A DNA stretch of 64,000 nt from Iodidimonas muriae (lineage in GTDB: Bacteria > Pseudomonadota > Alphaproteobacteria > Sphingomonadales > Rhodothalassiaceae): the NCBI RefSeq assembly GCF_014647255.1, contig NZ_BMOV01000011.1, positions 1-64,000 on the forward strand, given 5' to 3'. Below are positions 46,711 through 55,734 of the stretch, piece by piece (the stretch's first letter is position 1; each line of letters starts with the position of its first letter). Under the pieces are notes generated by a model that saw nothing but the letters and a program-made list of their open reading frames with translations, was not told the origin of the DNA and did not search any database. The position numbers and the translations under genes were made by a program.

Positions 46711-48117
46711 ATGAAAAAAACAGGCTCAGCTATCTTTTGCACGCTTCTGTTGGCAGGGGCAACGGCTCTTTCCGCTTCGGCACAGACAGAGGAGACTGCG
46801 ACACACACACTGGCACCGCCCGGTGAAACACCGGTGCTCCATGAAATGGCTGCCGCCACAAGCGCTGAACGCCTGCGCCATGATGTAGAAAAACTGGTGA
46901 GCTTTGGCACGCGCCATACCTTGTCGGACACAAAATCGGATACGCGCGGCATTGGCGCAGCAAGGCGCTGGATCGAAGCAGAATTCAACCGTATTTCCGA
47001 AAGCTGTGGCGGCTGTCTTGAGGTCATCACCGTATCCGACACCGTTTCGGGCGAAACGCGCATCCCCGATCCTGTAGAGGTGGTGAATGTGATCGCCATT
47101 CAGCGCGGCAGCCTTGACCCCACCCGCATGGTTTTAATGTCTGGCGATATCGACAGCCGCGTGTCCGATCCTCTGGATGCCACATCCGACAGCCCCGGGG
47201 CCAATGACAATGCGTCAGGCGTTGCGGGCGTTTTAGAAGCGGCACGGGTTCTCTCGCGCTATAAATTCCCCGGCACCATTGTCTATGCGGCCTTGTCTGG
47301 CGAGGAGCAGGGACTATTTGGCGGCAAGATTCTGGCCAAATATGCGCTGGATCAAGGCTGGCGCATCAAAGCCGTTCTCAACAATGATATGATCGGCAAT
47401 ATTTCCGGGATCAATGGCGTGATCGACAATGCCACTGCCCGGGTGTTTTCCGAGGGCACCCGTGCCGTAGAAACGCCGGAAGAAGCGCGCTTGCGCCGGT
47501 TTACAGGCGGAGAAGTGGACAGCCCGTCGCGCAATCTTGCCCGCTATATCGACCGTTTGGCGGATCGTTATATCCCCAATCTGGATGTGATGATGGTCTA
47601 TCGGCTGGACCGCTTTGGCCGTGGCGGCCATCACCGCCCCTTCAATGATGCGGGCATGCCCGGTGTGCGGATCATGGAAACCAATGAGGATTATACCCGC
47701 CAGCATCAGGATTTGCGCACCGAAAACGGCATAGCTTATGGCGATGTGCTGTCCGGTGTGGATTTCGCTTATAATGCCAAGCTGACCGCCCTGAATGTGG
47801 TGACATTGGGGGCTTTGGCATCAAGCCCGCCCTTCCCCGCCAATGTGACCATCAAGGGTGCGGTGCGTCCGTCCACCACGTTAAGCTGGACACGCCCCGA
47901 AGGAGCTGCGGCGGAAAATCTTGCCGGATACCGGGTATATTGGCGCCTGACCACCGATCCGCAATGGACCTATAGCCGTTGGGTTGGCGATGTGGATAAG
48001 GTCACTTTGGAAAATATTGTGATCGACAATTATTATTTTGGCGTGGCCAGCGTGTCCAAGGACGGCTTTGAAAGTCCGGTGGTATTCCCCGGCCCTGCGG
48101 GCAGTTTTGGCGAATGA
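46711..48117 (+). CDS. secreted M28-family metallopeptidase with C-terminal FN3-like domain
   Basis: A protein of about 468 residues. It has a signal peptide (residues 1-24, AXA-like ALSASA) and an M28 aminopeptidase domain with bridging Asp D165 (GANDNASG), E198/E199 (SGEEQGLFGG), a third metal ligand in NNDMIGN and His near GGHHRPF. A fibronectin III-like tail follows (from TTLSWTRPEGAAAENLAGYRVYWR). The first metal-ligand motif, usually GH-x-DS, reads GDIDS (D146). Asp in place of His may change metal binding. The start at 46711 is preferred over ATG 46651 because it gives a normal signal peptide. Confidence 0.9.
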   Translation: MKKTGSAIFCTLLLAGATALSASAQTEETATHTLAPPGETPVLHEMAAATSAERLRHDVEKLVSFGTRHTLSDTKSDTRGIGAARRWIEAEFNRISESCGGCLEVITVSDTVSGETRIPDPVEVVNVIAIQRGSLDPTRMVLMSGDIDSRVSDPLDATSDSPGANDNASGVAGVLEAARVLSRYKFPGTIVYAALSGEEQGLFGGKILAKYALDQGWRIKAVLNNDMIGNISGINGVIDNATARVFSEGTRAVETPEEARLRRFTGGEVDSPSRNLARYIDRLADRYIPNLDVMMVYRLDRFGRGGHHRPFNDAGMPGVRIMETNEDYTRQHQDLRTENGIAYGDVLSGVDFAYNAKLTALNVVTLGALASSPPFPANVTIKGAVRPSTTLSWTRPEGAAAENLAGYRVYWRLTTDPQWTYSRWVGDVDKVTLENIVIDNYYFGVASVSKDGFESPVVFPGPAGSFGE

Positions 48118-48142
48118 ACGGCTTTGCTATGCGGACATATCC

Positions 48143-48865
48143 ATGAAGTTTGCACAGCCGTTGGTTCCTGCCCGCCTGGAACGGCGCTATAAGCGGTTTT
48201 TGGCCGATGCCGTTTTAAAAGACGGCACAAAAATCACCGCCCATTGCGCCAATTCCGGAGCCATGCTGGGCTGTGCGCCGGCTGGTGCGCGCATCTGGCT
48301 GTCGCCCAACACCAATCCAAAAGCCAAGCTGGATTGGCGCTGGGAATTGGTCGAGGTGGACGGCACGCTTGTGGGCATCAACACCGCGCATCCCAATCGC
48401 ATTGTGGAAACGGCCATCATGGAAGGCCGCATTTCTGAACTGACCGGCTATCAAACTTTACGGCGTGAGGTGGCTTATGGGGCTGCCTCACGCATTGATC
48501 TTTTGGCGCAGGATCACCCCGACCGGCCCGGCCAGAACTGTTATATCGAGGTGAAAAACGTCACCTTGCGCCAAGATGGCGAAGCACGGTTTCCCGATGC
48601 TGTCACCGCACGCGGCACCAAACATCTGATGGAATTGGCCGATATGGTGCGCCAAGGCCACCGGGCGGTGATGCTTTATCTGGTACAGCGCGATGATTGC
48701 GACCAAATGGCGCTGGCCCATGAAATCGACCCCGCCTATGCACGCGCCTTTTCCCATGCTGTTGAACAAGGTGTAGAAGCCTATGCCTATACCTGCAGCA
48801 TTACACTGGACCATATTCAGATAGCGCAGCCCCTTCCAATTCGGCCTCCGGCTTCCTATCCTTGA
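48143..48865 (+). CDS. sfsA: SfsA family DNA/RNA nuclease-like protein
   Basis: A 240-residue SfsA. The N-terminal OB-like part (ARLERRYKRFLADAVL, THCANSGAMLGCAPAGA) is followed by a PD-(D/E)XK-like core with YIEVKNVTLRQDG and FPDAVTARGTKHLMELADM. It was named for maltose-sugar fermentation stimulation in E. coli, but later work suggests a nuclease role. The frame continues back to 48038 inside the M28 gene, and I start at 48143. It precedes map. Confidence 0.93.
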   Translation: MKFAQPLVPARLERRYKRFLADAVLKDGTKITAHCANSGAMLGCAPAGARIWLSPNTNPKAKLDWRWELVEVDGTLVGINTAHPNRIVETAIMEGRISELTGYQTLRREVAYGAASRIDLLAQDHPDRPGQNCYIEVKNVTLRQDGEARFPDAVTARGTKHLMELADMVRQGHRAVMLYLVQRDDCDQMALAHEIDPAYARAFSHAVEQGVEAYAYTCSITLDHIQIAQPLPIRPPASYP

Positions 48866-48917
48866 ATGTAAGGTGTAACAAGCAAACCCGATCCACGAGT
48901 ATGAGGACATCGAGAAG

Positions 48918-49742
48918 ATGAACAAATTAAAGAGCGCTGCAACAGCAGAACGCCGCTCACAAGGTATCAAGCTGCATGACCCCGCCGATTTCGAAGGCAT
49001 GCGCAAAGCCGGCAAGCTGGCGGCAGAGGTGCTCGATTTCATCGCCCCTTATGTCAAGCCCGGTGTGACCACCGAGGCACTGGACCAGTTGTGCCATGAC
49101 TTCATTATCGACCATGGAGCCATTCCGGCGCCGCTCAATTATCGCGGTTTTCCCAAATCCATCTGCACATCGGTCAATCATGTGGTGTGCCATGGTATTC
49201 CCGGCCCGAAATCGCTGAAAGATGGCGATAGCATCAATATCGACATCACGGTCATTCTGGATGGCTGGCATGGCGATACCAGCCGCATGTTTTTCGTTGG
49301 AAAACCTTCGGTCAAAGCGCGCCGACTGGCCGACATCACCCATGAAGCCATGATGCGCGGCATCCATATGGTCAAACCCGGCGTTACTTTGGGCGATATC
49401 GGCCATGCCATCCAAAGCTATGTGGAAAAAGAACGCTGCTCTGTGGTGCGGGAATTTTGTGGCCATGGCATTGGGCAGGTGTTCCATGATGCCCCCAATA
49501 TCTTGCACTATGGGCACCCCGGAACCGGCGCTGTGCTGGAAGAAGGCATGTTCTTCACCATCGAACCCATGGTGAATGCTGGCAAGCCCGATACAAAAGT
49601 TCTGGACGATGGCTGGACCGCCGTTACCCGCGACCGCTCTTTGTCCATGCAGTTCGAGCACAGCCTGGCCGTCACAAAAGATGGCTATGAAATTTTCACC
49701 CGTTCGCCCAAGGGTCTGAATCAGCCGCCCTATGATCTTTGA
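48918..49742 (+). CDS. map: type I methionine aminopeptidase
   Basis: A 274-residue enzyme that removes N-terminal Met from new proteins. The metal ligands are visible as Asp in NIDITVILDGWHGDTSRMF, His in GHGIGQVFHDAPNILHYG and Glu in FFTIEPMVN and QFEHSLAVT. It has no N-terminal zinc-finger extension (type Ia layout). The stop overlaps the start region of the radC frame, so the two may be coupled. Confidence 0.97.
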   Translation: MNKLKSAATAERRSQGIKLHDPADFEGMRKAGKLAAEVLDFIAPYVKPGVTTEALDQLCHDFIIDHGAIPAPLNYRGFPKSICTSVNHVVCHGIPGPKSLKDGDSINIDITVILDGWHGDTSRMFFVGKPSVKARRLADITHEAMMRGIHMVKPGVTLGDIGHAIQSYVEKERCSVVREFCGHGIGQVFHDAPNILHYGHPGTGAVLEEGMFFTIEPMVNAGKPDTKVLDDGWTAVTRDRSLSMQFEHSLAVTKDGYEIFTRSPKGLNQPPYDL

Positions 49743-49753
49743 AAGAGGATAAA

Positions 49754-50437
49754 ATGGGGGGCGATGCACTGGATCTCCAAGGGCACCGGAAGCGGCTGCG
49801 GTCACGGTTTCTGGCCTCGGGCGGCAAGGGCATGCCCGATTATGAAATGATCGAAATGCTGCTGATGGGAGCAATTCAAAGGCGTGATGTGAAGCCTTTG
49901 GCCAAGCATCTTTTAAAGGTCTTTGGCTCTTATGAAGCGGTGCTTACGGCCCCCAAAGAACGGCTATATGAAATTGATGGCATCGGCGAAAGCGCCGCTG
50001 CCATGATCAAGATGGTTGAAGCCAGTGCCCTGCGTCTGTCTCAAGCCAAAATACTGGGCCAGCCCGTTCTTAGCAATTGGCGCGCTCTTCTCGATTACTG
50101 CCATGCCGCCATGGCCCATGCAAAAACAGAACAATTCCGCATCCTGTTTTTGGATCGTAAAAACACGCTGATCGCCGATGAGGTGCAGCAGCAAGGCACC
50201 ATCGACCACACCCCCGTCTATCCCCGTGAAGTCATCAAGCGAGCATTGGAGCTGCATGCCTCCGCCGTTATTCTGGTGCACAATCACCCATCCGGGGACC
50301 CCACGCCAAGTCGGGGCGATATCGATATGACCAAAGATATCGTAGAGGCCGCCAAGAAGCTGGGAATTTCCGTCCATGATCATCTGGTGATCGGCAAGAA
50401 GGGCCATTCCAGCTTCAAAAGCCTGGGATTGTTATAA
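49754..50437 (+). CDS. radC: RadC-family JAB/MPN domain protein
   Basis: A 227-residue RadC. It has an N-terminal helix-hairpin-helix region (LFGSYEAVLTAPKERLYEIDGIGESAAAMIKM) and a C-terminal MPN+ metal site HNHPSGDPTPSRGDID (H-x-H-x10-D). RadC was once linked to DNA repair, but its role is now uncertain. The start at 49754 has a GAAAGAGGA site. A TTG at 49739 is the alternative. Confidence 0.95.
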   Translation: MGGDALDLQGHRKRLRSRFLASGGKGMPDYEMIEMLLMGAIQRRDVKPLAKHLLKVFGSYEAVLTAPKERLYEIDGIGESAAAMIKMVEASALRLSQAKILGQPVLSNWRALLDYCHAAMAHAKTEQFRILFLDRKNTLIADEVQQQGTIDHTPVYPREVIKRALELHASAVILVHNHPSGDPTPSRGDIDMTKDIVEAAKKLGISVHDHLVIGKKGHSSFKSLGLL

Positions 50438-50542
50438 GCCTGCGATCACAGGCAAGGACGCGGTGGTTCTTGCCCTATTGCCTGCCCGGTGTTAGGGAAA
50501 GCGCGCTCTTTCCCCATCGGCTGCCCTGTTGGAGATACCCCC

Positions 50543-51844
50543 ATGATCCCCCGTTATTCCCGCCCAGAAATGACCGCCCTATGGTCCCCGGAAAGCAAAT
50601 TCCAGATTTGGTTCGAGATCGAAGCCCATGCCTGTGATGCACAGGCGGAATTGGGCATCATCCCCAAAGAGGCCGCCAAAGCCGTTTGGGACCGTGGGGC
50701 CTTCGAGGTCGACCGCATCGACGCCATCGAAGCGGAAGTAAAGCACGATGTGATCGCCTTTCTTACCAATCTGGCCGAGCATGTGGGACCTGAAGCGCGC
50801 TTTGTACATCAGGGCATGACCTCGTCGGATATTCTGGATACCTGTTTTAACATCCAGCTTGTACGCGCCGCCGACCTAATGCTTGCGGATCTGGACAAGC
50901 TGCTGGCGATTTTGGAACGCCGCGCCCATGAACACCGCGACACGGTCACCATCGGGCGCAGCCACGGCATCCATGCCGAACCCACCACCTTCGGGCTGAA
51001 ACTGGCCCAAGCCTATGCGGAATTCAGCCGCGCCAAAACACGCCTTCAAAATGCCCGCGAAGAAGTGGCCACCTGCGCCATTTCCGGCGCTGTGGGCACC
51101 TTCGCCAATATCGATCCACGGGTAGAAAGCTATGTGGCGGATAAATTGGGTTTGGCCATTGAGCCCGTCTCCACGCAGATTATCCCCCGCGACCGCCATG
51201 CCATGTATTTCGCAACCCTTGGGGTCATTGCCAGTTCCGTTGAACGGTTGGCAACCGAGATCCGCCATTTGCAGCGCACCGAAGTTCTGGAAGTGGAAGA
51301 GTATTTTTCACCCGGCCAAAAGGGCAGCTCGGCCATGCCCCATAAACGCAATCCGGTGCTTACGGAAAATCTTACCGGTCTTGCCCGTATGGTGCGGTCT
51401 TACGCCATGCCTGCCATGGAAAATGTGGCGCTGTGGCATGAACGGGATATTTCCCATTCCTCCGTCGAACGCATGATCGGCCCCGATGCCACCGTGACAC
51501 TGGATTTCGCTTTGGCCCGGTTGGCGGGGGTCATGGACAAGTTGCTGATTTACCCCGATCGTATGCGCGCCAATATGGACCGGTTGGGCGGTCTGGTAAA
51601 TTCCCAACGCGTTTTGCTGGCCCTGACCCAAAAAGGCGTCAGCCGTGAAGATGCGTATCGGCTGGTGCAGCGCAATGCCATGAAAGTGTGGGACAGCGAT
51701 GGCCATGCACATCTGCTGGATCTTTTAAAACATGATGCGGAAATCGCAGAGAAATTCGGCCCCGGTGAATTGGAGGCTCTGTTCGATCTGGGCTATCACA
51801 CCAAATCCGTGGACGTTATTTTCAAAAGAATTTTCGGCCAGTAG
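50543..51844 (+). CDS. purB: adenylosuccinate lyase
   Basis: A 433-residue lyase acting twice in purine synthesis (SAICAR to AICAR, adenylosuccinate to AMP). The signature GSSAMPHKRNPV is present, with HQGMTSSDILDTCFNIQL and TIGRSHGIHAEPTTFG. The start at 50543 has GGAG upstream (50531-50534). Length and C-terminal domain are complete. It is followed after 72 bases by a hybrid histidine kinase. Confidence 0.97.
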   Translation: MIPRYSRPEMTALWSPESKFQIWFEIEAHACDAQAELGIIPKEAAKAVWDRGAFEVDRIDAIEAEVKHDVIAFLTNLAEHVGPEARFVHQGMTSSDILDTCFNIQLVRAADLMLADLDKLLAILERRAHEHRDTVTIGRSHGIHAEPTTFGLKLAQAYAEFSRAKTRLQNAREEVATCAISGAVGTFANIDPRVESYVADKLGLAIEPVSTQIIPRDRHAMYFATLGVIASSVERLATEIRHLQRTEVLEVEEYFSPGQKGSSAMPHKRNPVLTENLTGLARMVRSYAMPAMENVALWHERDISHSSVERMIGPDATVTLDFALARLAGVMDKLLIYPDRMRANMDRLGGLVNSQRVLLALTQKGVSREDAYRLVQRNAMKVWDSDGHAHLLDLLKHDAEIAEKFGPGELEALFDLGYHTKSVDVIFKRIFGQ

Positions 51845-51916
51845 AGAACGGGGAAAAATGTTCAGCTTTGCTTAACAGCCTCGGGATAAGCTCATGGTGA
51901 TTAATAAAACGACATC

Positions 51917-53824
51917 ATGGGCTTTATTTTGCACCCTGAACAGACATTGCCACCTAAAGATCAAACAACCAGACTGGCGCTGGCGAAGCATTTTCGAGCA
52001 GAGTCCTGGAATGTTCCTTTTCGACTAGTCGTTCTTGGAACGTTGGTTGTCCTTTTTAAACTAGAGGGTGGAACCTCGTGGCCTATTCTATGGGGGCTGC
52101 TCACCCTGGCTTTAGAACTGGCCGCTTTTCTTTTCACTTTGCCTCCCCGCCGCAATTTGAACCACATAGAAAATATCGAAAAACATCGCCTTATCGTAGA
52201 CATTAGCTGGGTTTTTCTTGTTCTTTTCTGGACGGTCGGCCCCGTTTTATTTTATTTTGAAGGAACCGAAGCCACACGCCTTACGAGCATCCTGGCTTTA
52301 ACGGCCTCTGGCATGACCATTGCGCACCATCCGTCACGTTTTTTCGCCGCCTCCTATATCTCCAGCGCCATTCCGGCCTTTTGTATTATATGGTTAAGCT
52401 GGCTGGGCATTGATGTTCTTTACGGGAAGATCCAGTTTGCCGTCGCAATAATGGTTGCCGGCAATATCTTTATTCTGGCGTTCATAACCCGACAATCCAG
52501 CGCAACTTTTTTCCAAGGGCAGATCCGGCAAGCGGAACTGATCGCAGACCTGAAAGCCGCTCGGGATGAAGCAGAAAGCCGCCGTATGGAAGCGGAGGAA
52601 TTGGCCCGCACCAAAGCTGATTTCATTGCCGTCATGAGCCATGAAGTGCGCACCCCCTTGAACGGTGTTCTGGCAATGGCCGACAGCCTGACCCACAGCC
52701 CGCTCACCGAAGCCCAAAAGCGTCAGGTCCAAACCATCCACAATTCGGGCAGTATTTTGCTAAGCGTTGTGCGCGATGTTCTTGACCTATCCCGCTCCGA
52801 TGCGGGGAAACTGAGTGTCCGATCGGAGTCGGTGGATTTACAAGCACTCTTCAGCCCCGGACTCGATTTATGGTGGGACAGAGCACAAGAACTGGGGCTT
52901 GGTTTCTCGATCAAAAGCGCACCGGATGTGCCCCGATATATCCGATGCGATGAAACCCGCTTGCTGCAAATCCTGTTCAATTTGCTCGCCAATGCTTTGA
53001 AATTCACCCCGGACGGGGAGATCCGTCTGGAAGTTTCGCGAACAAGCCTGCCAACAGGGGGTGGCTTATTGTTTCGCATTTGCGATACCGGCATCGGGAT
53101 TGCACCGGAAGACCAGAATCGTATTTTCGGGCGCTTTGCCCAAGTGGAAACCCATGCCGCCCGCCGACATGATGGCACGGGGCTCGGCCTTGCCATCACC
53201 AAAGAGCTGGTATCCCTGCTTGGGGGAGAAATCGGGGTTGAAAGCAGCATCGGATCAGGGTCTGTCTTTTATTTCACCATAGCGCTGGAACAAATTGGCG
53301 AAGAACACCTGCATCTGCTGCCTGTAGATGGTTCAAAGCGCCCGGCCCCATCCCCTGAGCGCTCTGAACCGGCCCCTGAAAAGGCATCACCGGCCCTTGA
53401 ACAAACAACCGATGAAACGTCTTATTCCTTCTTGGTTGCCGATGATAACCCCATCAATCTAAGGGTGATGGAAGCCATCCTTGCCTGCTATGGAGGCTCT
53501 ATCAATTGTGTGGAAAATGGCGTCCAGGCGGTAGAGGCCTTATCGAAAGATGATCACTATGATCTGGTTTTCATGGATATGCGCATGCCGGTGATGGATG
53601 GATTGGAAGCCATGCGGCGAATCCGCGCCACGGAGGGCGGCCATAACATTCCCATCATCGCATTGACCGCCAATGCCAATCAGTCCGATGAAGCGGCCTG
53701 TCTCAAGGCCGGGGCCGATGCCTATCTGACCAAGCCCATCGACACGCAAGTGCTTTACGCGCTTGTAAAGCGCCTGCTCAAACCATCAGAAAAGGCCACA
53801 ATCCCCCACCAAACGGGCGCGTAA
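51917..53824 (+). CDS. membrane-bound hybrid histidine kinase/response regulator
   Basis: A 635-residue protein. The N-terminal ~190 residues form about six hydrophobic helices with short loops. A coiled linker and HisKA follow, with phospho-His near residue 242 (VMSHEVRTPLNGVLAMADS). A HATPase domain has G1 (CDTGIGIA) and G2 (GTGLGLAIT). An acidic linker rich in Pro/Glu comes next, then a receiver domain with phospho-Asp near residue 553 (VFMDMRMPVMDG) and ALTANA. There is no obvious extracellular sensor, so the membrane region may sense directly. No partner regulator is adjacent. Confidence 0.93.
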   Translation: MGFILHPEQTLPPKDQTTRLALAKHFRAESWNVPFRLVVLGTLVVLFKLEGGTSWPILWGLLTLALELAAFLFTLPPRRNLNHIENIEKHRLIVDISWVFLVLFWTVGPVLFYFEGTEATRLTSILALTASGMTIAHHPSRFFAASYISSAIPAFCIIWLSWLGIDVLYGKIQFAVAIMVAGNIFILAFITRQSSATFFQGQIRQAELIADLKAARDEAESRRMEAEELARTKADFIAVMSHEVRTPLNGVLAMADSLTHSPLTEAQKRQVQTIHNSGSILLSVVRDVLDLSRSDAGKLSVRSESVDLQALFSPGLDLWWDRAQELGLGFSIKSAPDVPRYIRCDETRLLQILFNLLANALKFTPDGEIRLEVSRTSLPTGGGLLFRICDTGIGIAPEDQNRIFGRFAQVETHAARRHDGTGLGLAITKELVSLLGGEIGVESSIGSGSVFYFTIALEQIGEEHLHLLPVDGSKRPAPSPERSEPAPEKASPALEQTTDETSYSFLVADDNPINLRVMEAILACYGGSINCVENGVQAVEALSKDDHYDLVFMDMRMPVMDGLEAMRRIRATEGGHNIPIIALTANANQSDEAACLKAGADAYLTKPIDTQVLYALVKRLLKPSEKATIPHQTGA

Positions 53825-53914
53825 TCACAGTCTTGGGAAAAATCCATGGGAAAAAGAAAGCCCCTTGAGCCAAGGTTCAAAGGGCCTTCCGTCATCGCTT
53901 ATGCCTTGTGCGGC

Positions 53915-54241
53915 TTATCCAAGTTCTTTCATGATTTGGTTGCGGGCTTCTTCCATACATTCCTGCAAGCGGTGCTCCACCTGATGGGTGCTGATTTCTA
54001 TGCCCTTGGCCTGAAAATCGGCGGAAACCTTCCGGATCACATCCGCATCGCCCACTTCTTCAAAATCGGCTTCAATCACCGATTTTGCATAATCGGTGGC
54101 TTCATCACCGCTTAATCCCAGCTTTTCAGCGGCCCATAAGCCAAGGAGCTTGTTCCGACGCATGGCGGCTTTAAACCGCAATTCTTCATCATGTGCGTAT
54201 TTCCGTTCGAAATTCTGTTCGCGGTCGTTGAAATCGGTCAT
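53915..54241 (-). CDS. F1Fo-ATPase inhibitor zeta subunit (DUF1476)
   Basis: A 108-residue all-helical protein (NDREQNFERKYAHDEELRFKA, RRNKLLGLWAAEKLGL, then EADFEEVGDADVIRKVSADF). This is the alphaproteobacterial zeta subunit, which blocks ATP hydrolysis by the F1Fo enzyme through its N-terminal helix. It is a lineage marker. It stands alone, convergent with the hybrid kinase and divergent from metZ. Confidence 0.95.
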   Translation of the reverse strand: MTDFNDREQNFERKYAHDEELRFKAAMRRNKLLGLWAAEKLGLSGDEATDYAKSVIEADFEEVGDADVIRKVSADFQAKGIEISTHQVEHRLQECMEEARNQIMKELG

Positions 54242-54348
54242 CGCTTGCCCTCGGCCAATAATTAGCAGTCATTTGCATTTAAGCAGTCTTGGAAACAATC
54301 GCAACCATCACAAGACTTGACGAACGCCTTCAATGCCGCTTTTTTGGG

Positions 54349-54411
54349 GGACGTGGTGATTTGGTCCGACCGGCTTGCGGCCACGTTAAATAAGCATGCT
54401 AAAATGGTTGG
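54349..54411 (+). ncRNA. SAM-II riboswitch upstream of metZ
   Basis: The layout matches the SAM-II aptamer. P1 is ACGTGG (54351-54356) paired with CCACGT (54381-54386). The conserved TGATTT follows the first strand, then TTAAATAAG and the conserved GCTAAAA (54398-54404). The pseudoknot strand CCGACC (54366-54371) can pair with GGTTGG (54406-54411). SAM-II switches in alphaproteobacteria turn down methionine genes when S-adenosylmethionine is abundant. The aptamer ends 67 bases before the metZ start, and the spacer can form competing structures (see findings). Confidence 0.88.
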
Positions 54412-54478
54412 GGTTCGCCTCGACAATTCGTGCGCCGGTCGGGGACATGGGTTTACCAATGGAAAAGGCGCAACCATC

Positions 54479-55699
54479 ATGAAAAATAAAACCGGCCTTG
54501 ATCGGGCCATCACAGAAAACTGGCAACCATCCACCCGCCTTATAAGGGGCGGCACCTTGCGCAGTAATTTTGGCGAAACCTCTGAAGCGATCTTCATGAC
54601 ATCGGGCTTTGCCTATGAAACGGCGCAAAGCGCCAAGGCGCGTTTCGATGGCGAGGAAGAAGGCTTCACCTATTCCCGGCAGGGCAATCCCACCGTTGCC
54701 ATGTTTGAAGAACGCATGGCGCTTTTGGAAGGCGCGGAAGCCGCGGCGGCCACAGCCAGCGGCATGGCCGCCATGAATGCCGCGCTTTTGGGGCAGGTCC
54801 GCGCCGGTGACCATGTTGTTGCCGCCAAAGCACTGTTTGGATCATGCCGCTGGATGATCGACGAATTGCTGCCCCGCTATGGTGTGGAAACCACCATAGT
54901 GGACGGGCCGGATATCGAGGCATGGAAACGTGCCGTCAAACCCAATACCAAGCTGTTTTTTCTGGAATCGCCGTCCAATCCCACCTTGGAACTGATCGAC
55001 ATCGAAGCCGTGGCCGGGATCGCCCATGAAGCCGGTGCACGCCTGGTGGTCGATAATGTGTTTGCCTCTCCGGTCTTGCAAAAGCCGTTGGAATTGGGGG
55101 CCGATGTGGTGTGCTATTCCGCCACCAAGCACATTGATGGACAAGGCCGCACTTTGGGCGGCGTGGTTTTGGGATCAAAGGCCATTATACTGAACGAACT
55201 CGGGCCGTTTTTGCGCCATACCGGCCCCACTTTATCACCGTTCAACGCATGGCTATTGCTGAAATCCTTGGAGACTATCGAGCTGCGGGTCGATGCCATG
55301 TGCGACCGGGCGGATTTTCTGGCCCAAACCCTTGCGCAAGCAGGCATTGAAACGGTGCATCCAAGCCTGCCCGGCTTTGCCTATGCGGATCTTGCGAAAA
55401 AGCAAATGCGCCGGGGCGGTACGGTTGTCACCTTCACCCTGCCCGGCGGTGCGGATCAAGCCTTCCGCTTTTTGAATGCCTTGAAAATCATTGATATTTC
55501 CAACAATCTGGGGGATTCCCGCTCTATTGCCGCCCATCCATGGACCACCACCCATAAGGCTTTAGACGAAACGACCCGCCTTCAAATGGGCATTACAGAC
55601 GGCATGATCCGCCTGTCCGCCGGTCTGGAAGATGCACAGGATCTGGCCCGCGATCTGTTACAAGCCCTTGACGCCAGCAAGGGAGCGGTGTCCAGATAA
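54479..55699 (+). CDS. metZ: O-succinylhomoserine sulfhydrylase
   Basis: A 406-residue PLP enzyme of the Cys/Met metabolism class. It makes homocysteine from O-succinylhomoserine and sulfide. The PLP lysine is in YSATKHIDGQGR. Other marks are TRLIRGGTLRSNFGETSEAIFMTSGF, YSRQGNPTVAMFEERMALLEGAE and ESPSNPTLELIDIEA. The start at 54479 (MKNKTGLDRAITENW) is preferred to a frame back to 54317, because the upstream region is the SAM-II switch. The AAAAGG at 54464-54468 may be its ribosome site. Confidence 0.96.
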   Translation: MKNKTGLDRAITENWQPSTRLIRGGTLRSNFGETSEAIFMTSGFAYETAQSAKARFDGEEEGFTYSRQGNPTVAMFEERMALLEGAEAAAATASGMAAMNAALLGQVRAGDHVVAAKALFGSCRWMIDELLPRYGVETTIVDGPDIEAWKRAVKPNTKLFFLESPSNPTLELIDIEAVAGIAHEAGARLVVDNVFASPVLQKPLELGADVVCYSATKHIDGQGRTLGGVVLGSKAIILNELGPFLRHTGPTLSPFNAWLLLKSLETIELRVDAMCDRADFLAQTLAQAGIETVHPSLPGFAYADLAKKQMRRGGTVVTFTLPGGADQAFRFLNALKIIDISNNLGDSRSIAAHPWTTTHKALDETTRLQMGITDGMIRLSAGLEDAQDLARDLLQALDASKGAVSR

Positions 55700-55734
55700 A
55701 CCGACCAAATTTGGCCGGGGCAGGAGCCACGTCG

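Noticed and set aside
51872-51904. CtrA box before the hybrid kinase at 51917
   Set aside because: Two TTAA words are present but about 25 bases apart, not the seven-base spacing of a CtrA site.
53848-53892. terminator after the hybrid kinase at 51917
   Set aside because: The stem AGCCCCTTGA…TTCAAAGGGCCT has mismatches and lacks a T-run, so it is too weak to call.
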